Below the pieces are notes generated by a model that saw only the letters and a program-made list of their open reading frames with translations, had not been told where the DNA came from and ran no database searches. 64,000 nucleotides of DNA from Sclerotiophoma versabilis (lineage: Eukaryota; Ascomycota; Dothideomycetes; Pleosporales; Didymellaceae), in the NCBI GenBank assembly GCA_012274445.1, contig JAAROD010000093.1, forward strand, positions 558,001-622,000. Reading direction: 5' to 3'. Positions within the stretch are counted from its first letter, which is position 1; the number at the start of each line of letters is the position of its first letter. The translations under genes and the position numbers were made by a program. Positions 9,482 to 20,544 of this stretch are shown here, one piece after another.

Positions 9482-10257
9482 TGGTGCTGATGGTCGTAGC
9501 ACAGGCTGGCGCAGATGGCGAACGGAGGAGTTGAAGAGTCGATACTGTCTGTGATATGGGGAGATGGAGAGTACAACGAACGTCAACGCGCAGAGAGCGA
9601 TTGCATATACTGATTGTCCAGCTGCAACCGCCTTGCATCAGGGGCAGAGGTGATGGCGTAGAGTATCAACTTATGAATGCGATGCTGTGCTGTACGAAGA
9701 CGGACAGCGTCGCAGCACAGGATCTGTGGCCTCTGCAGGATTGCGCAGCTGCCGTTGCAGTGCGAGAGGGCTGCCCCTGCGTGAGCCACGGTAGGGTGTG
9801 TCCTCGCATCGTATGGACTTTTGCGGCTGCCAGCGCGATTCTTAGCATCGCATCTGCCGCCCATGCGGTAGAGCGACGAACCCTGTTGGCTTGCTTACCA
9901 TCCAAGACACAGCACACGGCGAGATTGCTAGCGCGTCGACGCTGAATAAATGAATCAGGTCCATCGCCACGTCCCTGCAGAGTGATCAACTCGATGGTGA
10001 GTCACGTTACGCCAGATCCAACAGTTGCCCAGCTCCAGCAAGAGGTACTGTACAGTAAGGCGAAGAACAAACCTCATATCAACAAGAACACTCAGCAGAC
10101 TAGGGCATCTGTAGCACCATAGACCAAGCGTTTCAAACCAACTAACAGTGCTGTGTACAACAAGTTGTGTCTATACTCTGGTTTCAATTGATCCTCCGCT
10201 AAAACAAGGAGGCCATGCGTAATTCAATGCCACAACCTTGATCATTCTAGACTTAGC
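9482..10257. other. Intergenic, no supported gene
   Basis: Overlapping frames on both strands (for example 9556-9945 plus and 9583-9864 minus) show no family motif. The region includes the bZIP promoter and the 3' side of the F-box gene. Confidence 0.4.
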
Positions 10258-11517
10258 TCATGCCTGGCTCCCTTGGATACATAAATGAAGATCGTCTTGG
10301 AGATAGACATCTGAGCTCCAGTCCTCTTCGACAGACAAGGATGAAGACCGCACCAGTTCTACTATACAAAGTCGTGGCAAGACTGTAGATCTAGACTCGG
10401 CAAGACGGTTCAGGATACCGTTTGCTCCGCCGAGACGATCCATTACAGATGGCGAAACATCTGTAAGGTGCAATCTACACAGGCTTCGGGGAAGTATGTC
10501 AAAAATTCCACTTCCATCTAACTCGCCAATCAGGACAACCGCATCACCCGAGAAGTGCTCGAGACTTGTTAACCCCGCAAGAGATTGTATTGGCCCTGTC
10601 TCGTGCGGCCTCGCGTTTTGGTACAGGAAGGTCAGATCCGTCAAAGTTTCGTGTGAGGTCGACAGCATGTCTATAATAGAACCGAAGCTTGGCTGGCATG
10701 CAGGAACAGGACAGTTGTAAGTGAAGCTCACCAGCTGGGAACATGATAGAATCATTCGACGGAGAGTCTCTGTTGACAGTGATGCGCCCGTCAGCGCTAA
10801 TTCTGATATCATGGTCGAGCGGGGGGTAAATGCCCACTGAGGAAGCTCTCTATGTTGCCTTACGTCGACGACGTCCCATATATGCAGCGATTGGAGCGCT
10901 GGTAGCATAAAGACAGAGGCCAGATGATTGACCGAGCAAGGTAACGATAGCAGATTGAGCGTCCGGATATTTGCCAGGAACGGCATCTGCAAAGCGTCTT
11001 TTCCTGGCTGGGGCATGATCAGCGTCCAAAAAGGCTGGCCATCAAATAGAAATTGTGTACCGCCGTATTCGCTCCGTGCGTACTGGTCTTGAGTCCAACT
11101 CTTAAGTGTCGTAAGTCGTGGAAGATAAGCAAGCAGCAGTGTTGCTAACGCCTCCACATGGCCTGTTCTGATACGTTGAGTCCAATGTTGTTTCTTAGAT
11201 CTTGGGACGGGAAGGTCTTCAATTGCTGCAGCAAAGCGGCCAACGCACTCTTCAGGAAGTGTCGAGTTTCTAGGTGTATGCAAATGATCCAGGAACACAA
11301 ACCGAACTTTCAAGGCCAGTGTTGGGTTTCCGAGGATAGTCCTAAGGAATTTAGCAATGTTGTGACTATGTCCGTGAAAACGTCGGTAGAGCAAATCTTG
11401 GGCGACACCATGGAGGACTCCATCGTAGCAAAATATGGAAAGATGGTGTGGACAGAGATAACTTAGAACGATAAAGAGAAGCTCTTTAGGAATACCTGAG
11501 AGCTTTGGCGGCCTCAT
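10258..11517 (-). CDS. F-box protein
   Basis: A single 419-residue frame starting MRPPKLSGIPKELLFIVLSY, a recognisable F-box (L-P-x-E-L-x-x-x-I-L-S-Y-L) at residues about 6-45, with QDLLYRRFHGH at its end. The rest contains leucine-rich stretches (LANIRTLNLLSL, LPALQSLHIWD, SLAGLTSLEHFSG, LPRSLCRLHLTDVSP) that resemble irregular LRRs used for substrate binding. Such proteins link substrates to Skp1-Cullin1 ubiquitin ligases. No intron is needed. The target cannot be told from sequence. Confidence 0.85.
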   Translation of the reverse strand: MRPPKLSGIPKELLFIVLSYLCPHHLSIFCYDGVLHGVAQDLLYRRFHGHSHNIAKFLRTILGNPTLALKVRFVFLDHLHTPRNSTLPEECVGRFAAAIEDLPVPRSKKQHWTQRIRTGHVEALATLLLAYLPRLTTLKSWTQDQYARSEYGGTQFLFDGQPFWTLIMPQPGKDALQMPFLANIRTLNLLSLPCSVNHLASVFMLPALQSLHIWDVVDVRQHRELPQWAFTPRSTMISELALTGASLSTETLRRMILSCSQLVSFTYNCPVPACQPSFGSIIDMLSTSHETLTDLTFLYQNARPHETGPIQSLAGLTSLEHFSGDAVVLIGELDGSGIFDILPRSLCRLHLTDVSPSVMDRLGGANGILNRLAESRSTVLPRLCIVELVRSSSLSVEEDWSSDVYLQDDLHLCIQGSQA

Positions 11518-11949
11518 CTTTGCACAGTGTGTCGTCAGGCTAATACATGTGCTGGGTAGAACGGCATACTCCCATTATAGTTGGACCATGGAGGAGGTAT
11601 TTACGGTAACGATCACGGACACAAGTCGCAACTGTGTGCAGTGACTGTCCTTCTCCCTCGCATTTCGCCATGCATTCGACGGGCACAAGACTAAGCCGCC
11701 CAATTGGCACAACCAGCACAGACCAGTCGAAAGGCCTCGAGCATAAGCTGCTGCGTGTCAGCGTGGATGCTAGCAACGCCCTTGCACCAGCGCGCGGTAC
11801 ATCATCTTGATGGCCGCTCACGCTGCTCTCTAGTTGTGTCCCTGTATCGCTCCCTGGGATCCGGCCAGCTGCTAAAACCGGTCTGTTCGCTCTTCAACGT
11901 TGCCTCCTTCTCCAGCCAGCCAGCCAGCCAGCGAGTTAATACCCCAAAC
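11518..11949 (+). promoter_or_regulatory. Divergent upstream region between F-box and PAQR genes
   Basis: The two genes are transcribed away from each other across about 430 bp. A CAGC/CAGCC repeat (around 11917-11932) lies in the probable leader of the PAQR gene. No clear TATA box. Confidence 0.35.
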
Positions 11950-12774
11950 ATGCGTACCGAAAAACACCCCTTCAAGCTCAGCCACCGGCGATGCGGTACA
12001 GCATCCTACAGCAAGTCGCTGGCCTCCGTCGTCCGCATTCACACGGAAACCGTCAACATCTGGACACATTGCCTGGGCGCCCTCTGGTTCTCAGCATCCG
12101 CAGCGCAGCTCGTCTCCGCTTACTCAAGCTCGACTGCAAGCACAGTCCATGTCTCAGCCGGTGTCGCAGCCAATGTCACAGCCGTCATCGTGTACCTGGC
12201 AGCAGCCGCCCTCTGCTTTCTGTGCTCTTCGCTCTAACACACATTTGCGAACCACGCTCGAGCGGACCTGTGGCAGCGCATCGACCACTTCGGCATCGTC
12301 GCTGTCATCTGGGCCTCCTCTGTCTCGTTTGCTTTCTTCGCCTTCCGCTGCCAGCCAGGCCTGCAGTGGGCGCATATAAGCCTAATGACCCTAGCGAGCG
12401 TGTCGTCCCTGAAGCGCCTATGGAAGACGGAAGTTGAGCACGCTGGAGGCTGGTGGGTTCGCCTGACCACCCACGCTGCTCTAGGGGCACTGGCTACGCT
12501 GCCAGCACTGCAGTGCTGGTACCGAGCCCAGACACCTTGCCAGAACGCTGGCCTACTGACCGCCTTCGCAGAGCTGTCCGTCGCCAACAGCATAGGTGGT
12601 GCGCTGTACGCGACCAGCATGCTCGACAATGCCGTGGGGAAAGAGCTGGGCATCCCGGACGCCAGCCATCATGCCATGCACATCGTCGTTCTCGTCGGCG
12701 CGTGGCGGTACCAGCAAGGCCTTCTGGAGGCCTATCGCGTTAGCACTCGTGCGGGCTACAGTCTCTGCGGGTGA
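11950..12774 (+). pseudogene. PAQR (adiponectin-receptor/haemolysin III) family gene with one in-frame stop
   Basis: One reading frame covers 11950-12774 (274 codons before the final stop) and matches the PAQR fold: SLASVVRIHTETVNIWTHCLG before the first membrane helix, the S-x3-H position in SSL*H, RIDHFGIVAVI with the conserved Asp, and HHAMHIVVL with the H-x3-H at the end, so the three zinc-ligand histidines are kept. A TAA at 12235-12237 falls exactly where the family has Tyr or Phe in the S-x-x-Y/F-H motif; no intron can remove it because the flanking residues are both needed. PAQR proteins are seven-helix membrane proteins in lipid and zinc homeostasis or receptor-linked ceramidase activity. 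Everything else is intact, so this is a very young pseudogene, a read-through case or a sequencing error. Confidence 0.85.
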
Positions 12775-14326
12775 AGGAGCACGCTGTGACGACAAGATCG
12801 AGATCAGGGGGGCCGGAAGGCAGGAGGACAATCCGAGCGGTGAGACTCGAGGTCCTGCGTCGATGCGAAGTCGAACGGTTCGTGAGGGACGTGCAAGTCG
12901 TCGTTCAATCAAGTCGTCGTTCAAGCGAGACATATGTACATACATGCAGTGGTGCGACGCTCTTCCTAGCGGACGTGCAAGACGCACAGCCTCGGCTAGG
13001 TGCACACAACATGGCCGCAGATGATTGCCGCGCAGCTCGACTGTTCGCTTAGACATCCTACATGCAACCACAAGTCTGTCTTAGTTGTTCTTCCTGCCTC
13101 GAGTGAAGCTCTGCGACTGCAACATCCTTCAGGAGCGGGGCGGTCCCAAGTCCCCGACAAGTGTGCCGCACGCTGTCGCAACGACGAAAGACGGTGCCTT
13201 CTCGGCTGCCACTACGGAAGTCGATGGCACAATCGGTCGGGGCATGGCGCATGTTATCGATGCTTCTATCAATAGCAATACGCCGACGAGAGCGCTTCCA
13301 CTGAGGCCACCAGCAGCGCCACACGTACAGGTACGTACTGACCGAGCGACGACGTCGACGGCTAGGCCCCGACGTGTGGCGCCTTTTCTGATACGTGTAG
13401 CACGAACACATCCCGCCGTGCCGCACAGGCGCAGCACCGTACTCCACAAATGGTGAGGATGGCCGGTTGCAGCAAGATGGCTTCGCTGCACTGCATGGTC
13501 GTCGATTTTGGGTTTCGACGCATTCTTGTCGGGGCGGGGGATCCTCGCCAGCGTGATTCCTAGCGCGGCCAGCTGAGCCAGTTGCGGGTTCTGCCCGCAC
13601 TCCCACCGGTATACCTCTGCGGGCGATGCCAGGGCGCGGCCACGCAGGGCTGACATTCCTGCTTGTTGCTGTTCCGCGCCGCACAGTACGGCACAAAGCA
13701 GTTACGGCATAGCGCAGTAGCTGCACTACTGGACCGTATCGACTGGCGCAGCTCTTTCGCGCACACACGCGCTGGGGTGCAGTGCGGCTGTTTCACCGCG
13801 AGCCGCCGGCAGCTTGTGGGACCTTTACCTAGCACCTCCATTGCAACCTCGATTGCATCGACTCCACAGGCTGGCGCAGTGATGCTGTAACCTCCAACGC
13901 CGTACAGGCAGTACAGTATAAGCACCGCGGTGCTCCCGTCCAGCCTGTGTCTGTTCAAGCATGGTCTTACTGGTGGCATGTATAATGGCCGAAGAACCTG
14001 TTGTGATTGTAACTGTCAAGCGCTCTTGTGGCGTGGAGAGCTCATTTGCTTCTCCGGAGACCGTCGACATCTGAGCGAGATGCTGGGGTCTTCACAGTAG
14101 CTCCAACCCCTTCCTGTCACATCTCCTGCCCAGCCGTACTGTGCCACTTTCGTGTTGGGCTGGCGCTTCTTTTCGGTCTTTCAGGGTATCAAGCATGCCA
14201 CCTTGACGGGCTCATACTCCCTTCGCCCATCATGCTCTGAAGGTGCACATCCTCGAATATATATAGGTGTCGCTCCTGCTCACTGAGGGGATCACTGAGT
14301 GACCAGACCACCAGCCATCGGACAGC
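12775..14326. other. GC-rich stretch with uncertain coding content
   Basis: Long overlapping frames exist on both strands (for example minus 13058-13768 and minus 13560-13979). The latter includes a cysteine pattern CRNCFVPYC...CQPC that might bind zinc, followed by a possible donor GTATAC, but I could not build a convincing spliced gene. Confidence 0.3.
14258..14265 (+). promoter_or_regulatory. TATA-like box
   Basis: TATATATA lies about 60 bases before the ATG at 14327, a suitable spacing for a fungal core promoter. Confidence 0.4.
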
Positions 14327-14665
14327 ATGCCTGGCAAATGGAGCCCCTACGACACCGCTCTGCTTGTCGTCCTCCGATCTCAAAGCCGGGCCGTGCCATA
14401 CCAAGAAATATGCGATGTCTACATCTCAGCCTACACAACCGCAGCCATGAGGAGCAGAGTGTCGTGGGTACTCGAGCACAATTTGCAGCTGTTCGACAAA
14501 GATACGCGGTCTTGGAGGCGAGAAGAGGTCATCGGCTGGATCAAGACCCAAAAGGCCGCAGGCCTGCTCCAAGCGAGTGAGGTGGAAAAACTGGTGCGAC
14601 TCGGTACGCTCTTGTGCCGACCTGATGACGTCACGCTAATCACTCGTAGCGTGCGAAGGGCCTAG
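14327..14665 (+). CDS. Small Myb/SANT-like protein
   Basis: A 112-residue frame beginning MPGKWSPYDTALLVVLRSQS. The order W-x5-LL-x-LR-x-Q ... VPYQEICDVYIS ... AMRSRVSWVL resembles the Trp-spaced three-helix Myb/SANT-like domains found in many short fungal proteins, with further EVIGWIKTQKAAGLL towards the C-terminus. A TATA-like element precedes it at a normal distance. It is probably a DNA- or protein-binding small factor; the domain is weak and the function unproven. Confidence 0.55.
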   Translation: MPGKWSPYDTALLVVLRSQSRAVPYQEICDVYISAYTTAAMRSRVSWVLEHNLQLFDKDTRSWRREEVIGWIKTQKAAGLLQASEVEKLVRLGTLLCRPDDVTLITRSVRRA

Positions 14666-15255
14666 AGGTCGCTGAAAGGGCTGCATGTGCAGAGGATTGC
14701 TTGTGCAGAGGGCTGTTGCGTCTGGAGGGGATTGGGCTCGACTCGCTTTGCGTTGTCGTGTATACACCAGAGCGAGTGTGGACAGACTTCCTTACCCGTC
14801 CAAGGGCGATATTAAGTAGGCTCGAGAATTCATGTGCTGTCCAGATCGTGTTCTCCAGGTCATGCTTTCCAAGTCGTGCTACCATTCTGTATGCCTCTGC
14901 AGTATCGTGTTCATCCTCGCGCTGACACATCACGTCAACTTCTTGCACAGAAGCCATGTGAAGCATGCCACACCAGGCCATCTGTCAGGAGATGGTTGCC
15001 GAGGGACAGATCGCGCTCCGCAACTAGCGCCTGTGTGTGGCAAAGCACTGCTGGCTATTGGACGTTTGATGATGCTCGGAACGAAAGCTCGAGCCCAAGT
15101 ACAGATGGGGGTATAAGTAGGGCCTGTATAAGTAGCCCGGAGTGAGACTGCTAAGCAGCCAGCTGGCGACCAACCTGCTGCACCGTACCTCTGTTTCACT
15201 GAATCTGCCGTACGTGTCGACCGTGCTTCCCCGTTTCTCCTACCCCTATACAACC
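14666..15255. other. Intergenic with two TATAAG boxes
   Basis: TATAAGTAG occurs twice, at 15112 and 15127, about 130 bases before the next start codon. Nothing else recognised. Confidence 0.35.
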
Positions 15256-15575
15256 ATGCTGCTCCTCGAAGCCCGCGATCGCGAGAGTATCTCATCCAGG
15301 CCACGCTTACTCCGGTCTCCTCTCAGTCCCATTGAGGAAATGGACGAAGACAACTTCTCTCGCCATGCCCGGCGTCTAGCCACAGACAAGCCGTAGGTCA
15401 CACCAGTGCTGGAGCATAGTCACCATTCGTAACACTGCTTAGTACGACTGGCGAGTCTTTCGGCCATGTTGCTGTGGCATCCACCCGTCTAGCGAGAGTC
15501 ACCACAAGCGCGACAGTGCGCACGGAAGTGTTGGCAGAGATTGAGTCGTCAATCAAGACGCCAGATCCAGCTTGA
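15256..15575 (+). CDS. Small hypothetical protein, two exons
   Basis: Exons 15256-15392 and 15443-15575 join in frame through a 50-nt intron (donor GTAGGT, acceptor TTAG), giving 89 residues starting MLLLEARDRESISS and ending in IESSIKTPDPA. Support comes from the good intron and from the long open second exon; there is no family match I recognise. It is Ser/Arg-rich in the first half, with LRSPLSPIEEMDEDN resembling a phosphorylation-prone linker. TATAAG elements lie upstream. Confidence 0.45.
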
Positions 15576-16249
15576 TTTTCTTGACGTAATGCAGAACAAG
15601 TGGTGGAGCGTTTGACAGACACCAAGGGAGACTGTGCTGAGGTCCATTGCAGATGCGTTGAATCTCTACCTCCGTCTCCATCGCACCTTCTTTCTGCCTG
15701 GTATTGATAGAACCTGTACAGTACAACACTGTATCACTGTACAAAACAAAGTCATCCATCTTTCTGCCAAATGTGTGCTTGGCCATGTGCATGAGCGCTG
15801 ATTCTAATCCAGTTGCAGCCGTCTGCTGTGCGTGACCAGTAAAAGCAAGCACAATCAGTGCAGGTGGATTTCAGTATGTGTGAGCCATTGTAGACCTCCC
15901 TTAACTACAGCATCCCCAGCCCACTTGCGAGGCCCAGATGGTCTTATTTCCACGACAAAAGCACACTGTGCAGTGGATCCCAACGTGAGTTATAGCGCGG
16001 TCACCAAGGTCACTGGCATCCCCAGTGACAGAGCCCCAAATCACGCTGCTGATCGCGTCAGGACCGACAACAGCCATAGCTATCCAGTCAGGACTGAGAG
16101 GGCAGAGTGAACTGAGCATCCCCAAGAGAGCCCGAGGATCCATTCCACGTCTCCTCGGCGTCTTTCCTTGCTATATAGACTGTAGGCTCCACCCCTGCCT
16201 CGCCCTACCGCTTCAACGACACTTTCGACCCGTAACTCAAAACACAATC
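15576..16249. other. Intergenic; TATA box upstream of DUF3455 gene
   Basis: TATATA at 16172-16177 sits 78 bases before the ATG at 16250. No other supported feature. Confidence 0.4.
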
Positions 16250-17144
16250 ATGGTGTGTCTCTCTATGCTTGCAACTATTTTCGCGTATCTGTCTCTCGCT
16301 CTCGCCGCACAATCTCTCGGCGCACAAGCCCTCGACACTTCGTCGTCTCTGCCACAGTCCGCAAATCAGCCGCAGTGCCGTACTGGAGATCTCAGCAGGC
16401 TTGCCGACTTGATGCCCGAGAGTGCGCTGCCGCCGCCAGACAGCTCTCGTGAGCTCAAGTACGTCGTGCTCGGCGTCGGCACGCAAAACTACACCTGCGC
16501 CAGTGGAGACGAGGTCACTGCACCCGGCACCACTGGCGCGATCGGTATGTGGGGTCTACTTTCTACTCACTCGCCAAAGCGATGCTGAAGACTTCTAGCT
16601 AAGCTCTACGATATCGCCCCACTGCTCGGCAACCACTGCTCGGCTCAGTGGGCAACCAGCTCCATCTCGTGCCTCGCGCTCGCCTTGGACTCTCTGGCCG
16701 AGCCGCTCGAGCAGATGCTGCAGGCGTGCAGCGTTTCGAGCCTGATCGGCCACCACTTCTTCACCTCCGGCACTCCGGTCTTTGCCCTTGACCAGCTGGC
16801 CGAGAAACCGTACCCCGTGGCTCAGGTCAGCAAGGTGAATGAGGCCGATGCTCCCAGCGGGTCCTGTTTTGGTGCTCAAACTTCGGAGGCGATCAAGTGG
16901 CTCTATCTTCAAGATACACAGGCAGCGTCTCGCGGCGGCATCGACACCGTGTACCGCGTCGAGACTGCAGGGGGCAGCAAGCCGCAGACCTGCAAAGGCC
17001 AGCCATCCAGCTTCGAAGTCGACTACGCAGCACAGTGTAAGCAAGCCCGCCTTGCGAGTGCGACATGCTAACACGCCGACAGACTGGATCTATGGACCCA
17101 AAGCGTCGGAGAGCTGCGACCAAGTGCACGTTTCGTCGGCCTGA
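16250..17144 (+). CDS. Secreted DUF3455-family protein, three exons
   Basis: Exons 16250-16544, 16599-17036 and 17083-17144 join in frame (introns 54 and 46 nt) to 264 residues. A signal peptide is visible (MVCLSMLATIFAYLSLALAA). The mature part follows the DUF3455 pattern: LKYVVLGVGTQNYTCA, the junction TTGAIAKLYDIAPLL, HHFFTSGTPVFAL, IKWLYLQDT, GGIDTVYRVETAGGS and the ending AAQYWIYGPKA across intron 2. Proteins of this family are secreted by many ascomycetes and their role is unknown. Splice sites fall within conserved motifs, which fixes them well. A TATA box sits 78 bases upstream. Confidence 0.92.
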
Positions 17145-17414
17145 TAACGGTAGTGTTGTTGCGCACCGTGCTCAGGACACCGCGCTCGGGACACCGCGCT
17201 CGGACTTGCAGAGCGTCGTCACTTGTGCACAGCTGACCAGGGCCGATCGTTCATCAATGAAGGCACATTGCATACAAGATAGCAGATGCGTCGCAAACTC
17301 ATTCTTCCATCACTCTCCTGTTCATTTGCAAAGGCTGAAATGCATGATGCTAGATACTAGTGCCAGGGGGAGACCTCTTTTCGTGCGTGTGTACTACAAA
17401 CACAGCGTGCTGAG

Positions 17415-18315
17415 CTACAGCCGATCGAGCGTCAGCTGCTGCTGCATTTCCTCTTTTGACGCCGCCGAGACATCTGTGATGGCCAGGGAGACCACGAAGC
17501 CCTTTGCCAGCTTGATCATCACAAAGTCTGCCATCTGTTGCATGTTCTTGCCCAGTGCGACTACAAACCGACAGTCCTCTTCATAAGAGCGGCACAACGA
17601 CTGTACGATCGGGTAGATCTCTAGGAACGAATGCTTTGTTACAAGCTCCATATTCTGTGTCTGTGCTGGTCAGTACAGCCTTGCTTCTAGGGTCTGGTCT
17701 GGGAACAACACACCCACGGCGCGCCCTCGAGCATCGTCACCGCTACGAAGTATACTGCAGCAGCTACCGCGCTGGGTAGTTGCGACGCCATGCTGTTGTT
17801 CAGGAGCGACACATCCAAGAGAAACGTGGCAAGCTCTCTGAGCATCGAAACATTGCTCTTGGAACATACGGTGCTCGCCACGTACTGATCTAAGAACGTG
17901 AGAGGTCCAGGCCAGCCCAACTGGTGGTCCAGGATCGCAAGGACTTGTTCCTCTTCCCGCTTGTACCAAGTCTTGTTGCCGAGCCATATGTGCTCCAGTC
18001 TGAAGCGGGCGTCTTCGTTGCGGTCGCTGGCGATCCTGATAAGAATGGTGATCAGCAACTCGAGGCTATCCCGGCTACGTTGCAGGCGGCGCTGCGCCAG
18101 TAAACGGTCCAGCAAGTGGACGCTAAGGTAGAGCGTCTGTAGCTTCAGGCTTTTTGTGCGCTGTACATGGATGAGGCGTGATACAATTCTCCTGCGCGGC
18201 GTCGGATCTTTGGCGCATGACGGGCGCAGCTCTTCCTACCCACGTAAGCCTTCGACCTTGCAGTGTAGCATTTCCTTCTTCTTACCTGCAGGCGTCGTTC
18301 TTCGGAGACCTCCAT
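17415..18315 (-). CDS. Divergent cyclin, three exons
   Basis: Exons 18315-18286, 18235-17714 and 17660-17415 (minus strand) join in frame (introns 50 and 53 nt, the latter with branch TACTGAC) to 265 residues. The N-terminal cyclin fold is clear from RRRIVSRLIHVQ, LQTLYLSVHLLDRLLAQR and LELLITILIRIAS; the C-terminal fold from ILDHQLGWPGPLTFL, LATFLLDVSLL and VAAAVYFVAVTML. It resembles B-type cyclins but lacks the usual N-terminal extension with a destruction box, and the CDK-contact stretch SKYEE is replaced by SDRNED while VDWL is replaced by VSRLI. It may be a partly degenerate or specialised duplicate; upstream exons cannot be excluded. Kinase partner unknown. Confidence 0.82.
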
Positions 18316-18677
18316 TCTTCGGTGCTATGACTTCGCTCTGGACTGACGTGCTTCTGACGCTCTCTCTCAGGTTGCGTCCTGGCGACAATAAGTGACCAAA
18401 CTAGGGTTTGCTGTCCGCTCATGTCGTCTGAGGCTTTGCATAGAGCACCCTGAAGCGGACTCTTGTAGGGTGCCTCTTCGGTGAGAGGTCGTCTTCCGGA
18501 GCATTATGGCTGGGGGGGCACGAAATGCTGCTCCTGGACGGTACAGTGGACCGGATCTGCCCCCAGCCCCGAACATGGTACAACACCGTACACCGGCTTA
18601 TATGCCTCTTGACACGCTCCCTGCTCCACAACTACCCAGGCGAGCGACCATCAAGAGGCCGTCCGAACTCTCTGAAC
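18316..18677. other. Divergent promoter between cyclin and acidic-protein genes
   Basis: About 360 bp between two divergent genes. Frames here have no motif. Confidence 0.35.
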
Positions 18678-19223
18678 ATGTCTCGCAGACTAAGAAGCAC
18701 GAGCTGCAAGTTGCAGCAAGGAGATGGTGATGGGGCACTCTCGGAAAGCGAGATCTCTGAGCTCAATCTGGCTTGGGACAGTGCCGCAGACGACGAGATA
18801 GCTGGGGCTCCCAAAGTCGTTTCTGACACTAAGTCCGAGTCGTCAGGTTCGCAGATAGGCGACGGCGACGGCGGCGACGGCGACGACAGCGACGACAGCG
18901 ACGAATACAATGACGCCCTCGATGAGCCTGTTTCTGACTCCGGCTCCGACTATGACCCAGACGAGCACGACACTTCAGATGAGTCCTTCATCGATGACGA
19001 AGGGCTCGACAGTGTTGGGTCGGACTGCACTGATAGCGCCTGCTCGGAGACTGATAGCGTGTGCTCTTCTGATGCTGACTGCCTAGACTCGTCGGATGGC
19101 AGCTTGCTGCAGCAGCAGTACCGGTATGTCTCCGTGGATGGTAGCGAAACCAGAGCAGGCTGCCATTCCGCCAAGGTGGTCACCATCAACAGACCTGTCT
19201 CCGTCACTTACATCATTATGTGA
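18678..19223 (+). CDS. Acidic Ser/Asp-rich hypothetical protein
   Basis: The frame gives 181 residues from MSRRLRSTSCKLQQGDGDG. After a short basic start, nearly the whole chain is acidic and Ser-rich (GDGDGGDGDDSDDSDEY, SDSGSDYDPDEHDTSDESF), then a less acidic C-terminus VVTINRPVSVTYIIM. The frame is open further upstream (from 18525) but that part differs in composition, so I start at the ATG after TCTGAAC. Such sequences are probably disordered and casein-kinase-phosphorylated; no domain is recognised. It may be a histone- or RNA-associated protein, which is only a guess from charge. Confidence 0.5.
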   Translation: MSRRLRSTSCKLQQGDGDGALSESEISELNLAWDSAADDEIAGAPKVVSDTKSESSGSQIGDGDGGDGDDSDDSDEYNDALDEPVSDSGSDYDPDEHDTSDESFIDDEGLDSVGSDCTDSACSETDSVCSSDADCLDSSDGSLLQQQYRYVSVDGSETRAGCHSAKVVTINRPVSVTYIIM

Positions 19224-20544
19224 TGAGGCTGAATGTTAGCACAGCTCAGAGGCTACCGGTGGTTGTGTCTACTGCACGCTCCTGCACAGTGGGTAGAACG
19301 AGTTAAGAGGCGAAGATCGTACGTAGAAAGCAACAATGAGATCCACTCGCATGTGCGTACCGGTAAATCCACGCGTGATGAGAAACAAAAAAGTGACACG
19401 CTCACTCAGGCTTGGAAGTGACACGCTCACTCAGGCTTGGAAATGCAGAGATGCCACAAGACGCAGCCGAGTCAGGACCAAGTCAACGGCTGGTCTCTTC
19501 GCGCTGTCAACACAGGCGCAGGGCCGGAAGGTTCGAGAGACTCGTTCCTTCGTGGCGTGAGCTTCACGCTGCATAGACGGCCCTGAGGTGTCAGACCACC
19601 GCAACAAGAAGGACCATCACAACAAGAAACAAGGAAACAAAGAGACGCTTCTCGCCGAATGCGAATCATCGTGATGCGGGTGGTAACTATGCACAAGCAC
19701 GCGTTCTTGTCCGGCGTTGTCGGCACGGGCGGCTACTCCGACAGGCGCTGCGACTTGACCCGTACAGGTAGGTACCGTACTGGCACGCCGCCACACTACT
19801 GTGCGTGGGGATCTTAGCGTGACCCGGGAGCTCGGACAACGCGTTCTTGCTTCGGAGCATTTTCCTTTTCTTCCGACGCACCGCCGATCTCGCAAGGAAC
19901 CAACTGTGCCTCGCTTGCCGTGCCCTTTGTGCACGCGTGTCGTTGGCTAATTTCCATCTGCCCCCGTTCTCCTGCTGGTGTTCAAGAAAGCTGCCCCAGC
20001 TTAACAATTACTTGTGACTTGACTTTAGGAACGCTACACACGTATTGCGAACGACCCGCTGTCCATGGTGCGCCTTCACTTTAGTATCGTCAACGAAAGG
20101 ATATGTCTTCATCAGCCCGAGAAGTGGAGCGACAACCCAGTGGCAGCTGTTGCGTGCCCGTGGAAAAGGCAGAGCCGCAGCGGCCCGGGACTTAGCGCAG
20201 ACATGGCCGCGGCTGACAGCTTCTCACACAGACCAAACCGTGATACCACCTCCAGGACATCCATACATCTCCTACGCTGTACCGAGGCAGTGTGACTTGA
20301 TTCCCAACGACATCCAAGGGTCGCCCGGGATGCAGCGAGACATTGGAGATGCACGAACACTACAGTCAAGCAGCTGTCGCCTCGTACACATCTGTCTCTG
20401 GGCAGCATGCACCATTCAAACGGGTAGACTGTGACGGGCTTCACGGTTTGAAAGTGCAGCAAGCAAAGCGCCTGGCTGTATACTTGCTGGCAGATGCATG
20501 ATACCACAGGCCGGTTTGTTGATGGGAGTTTTGCTCATATGTAT
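19224..20544. other. Intergenic, no supported gene
   Basis: Overlapping frames on both strands without motifs. It contains a 25-bp tandem duplication at 19393-19442. Confidence 0.45.
19393..19442. repeat. 25-bp tandem duplication
   Basis: The unit starting GTGACACGCTCACTCAGG occurs twice, perfectly, at 19393-19417 and 19418-19442. Confidence 0.95.

Noticed and set aside
9840..9900. tRNA-like word GCGGTAGAGCGAC
   Set aside because: No matching acceptor stem, anticodon arm or B box nearby.
13058..13979. Overlapping minus-strand frames with a Cys pattern
   Set aside because: Composition fits GC-rich background on both strands; no consistent spliced model was found.
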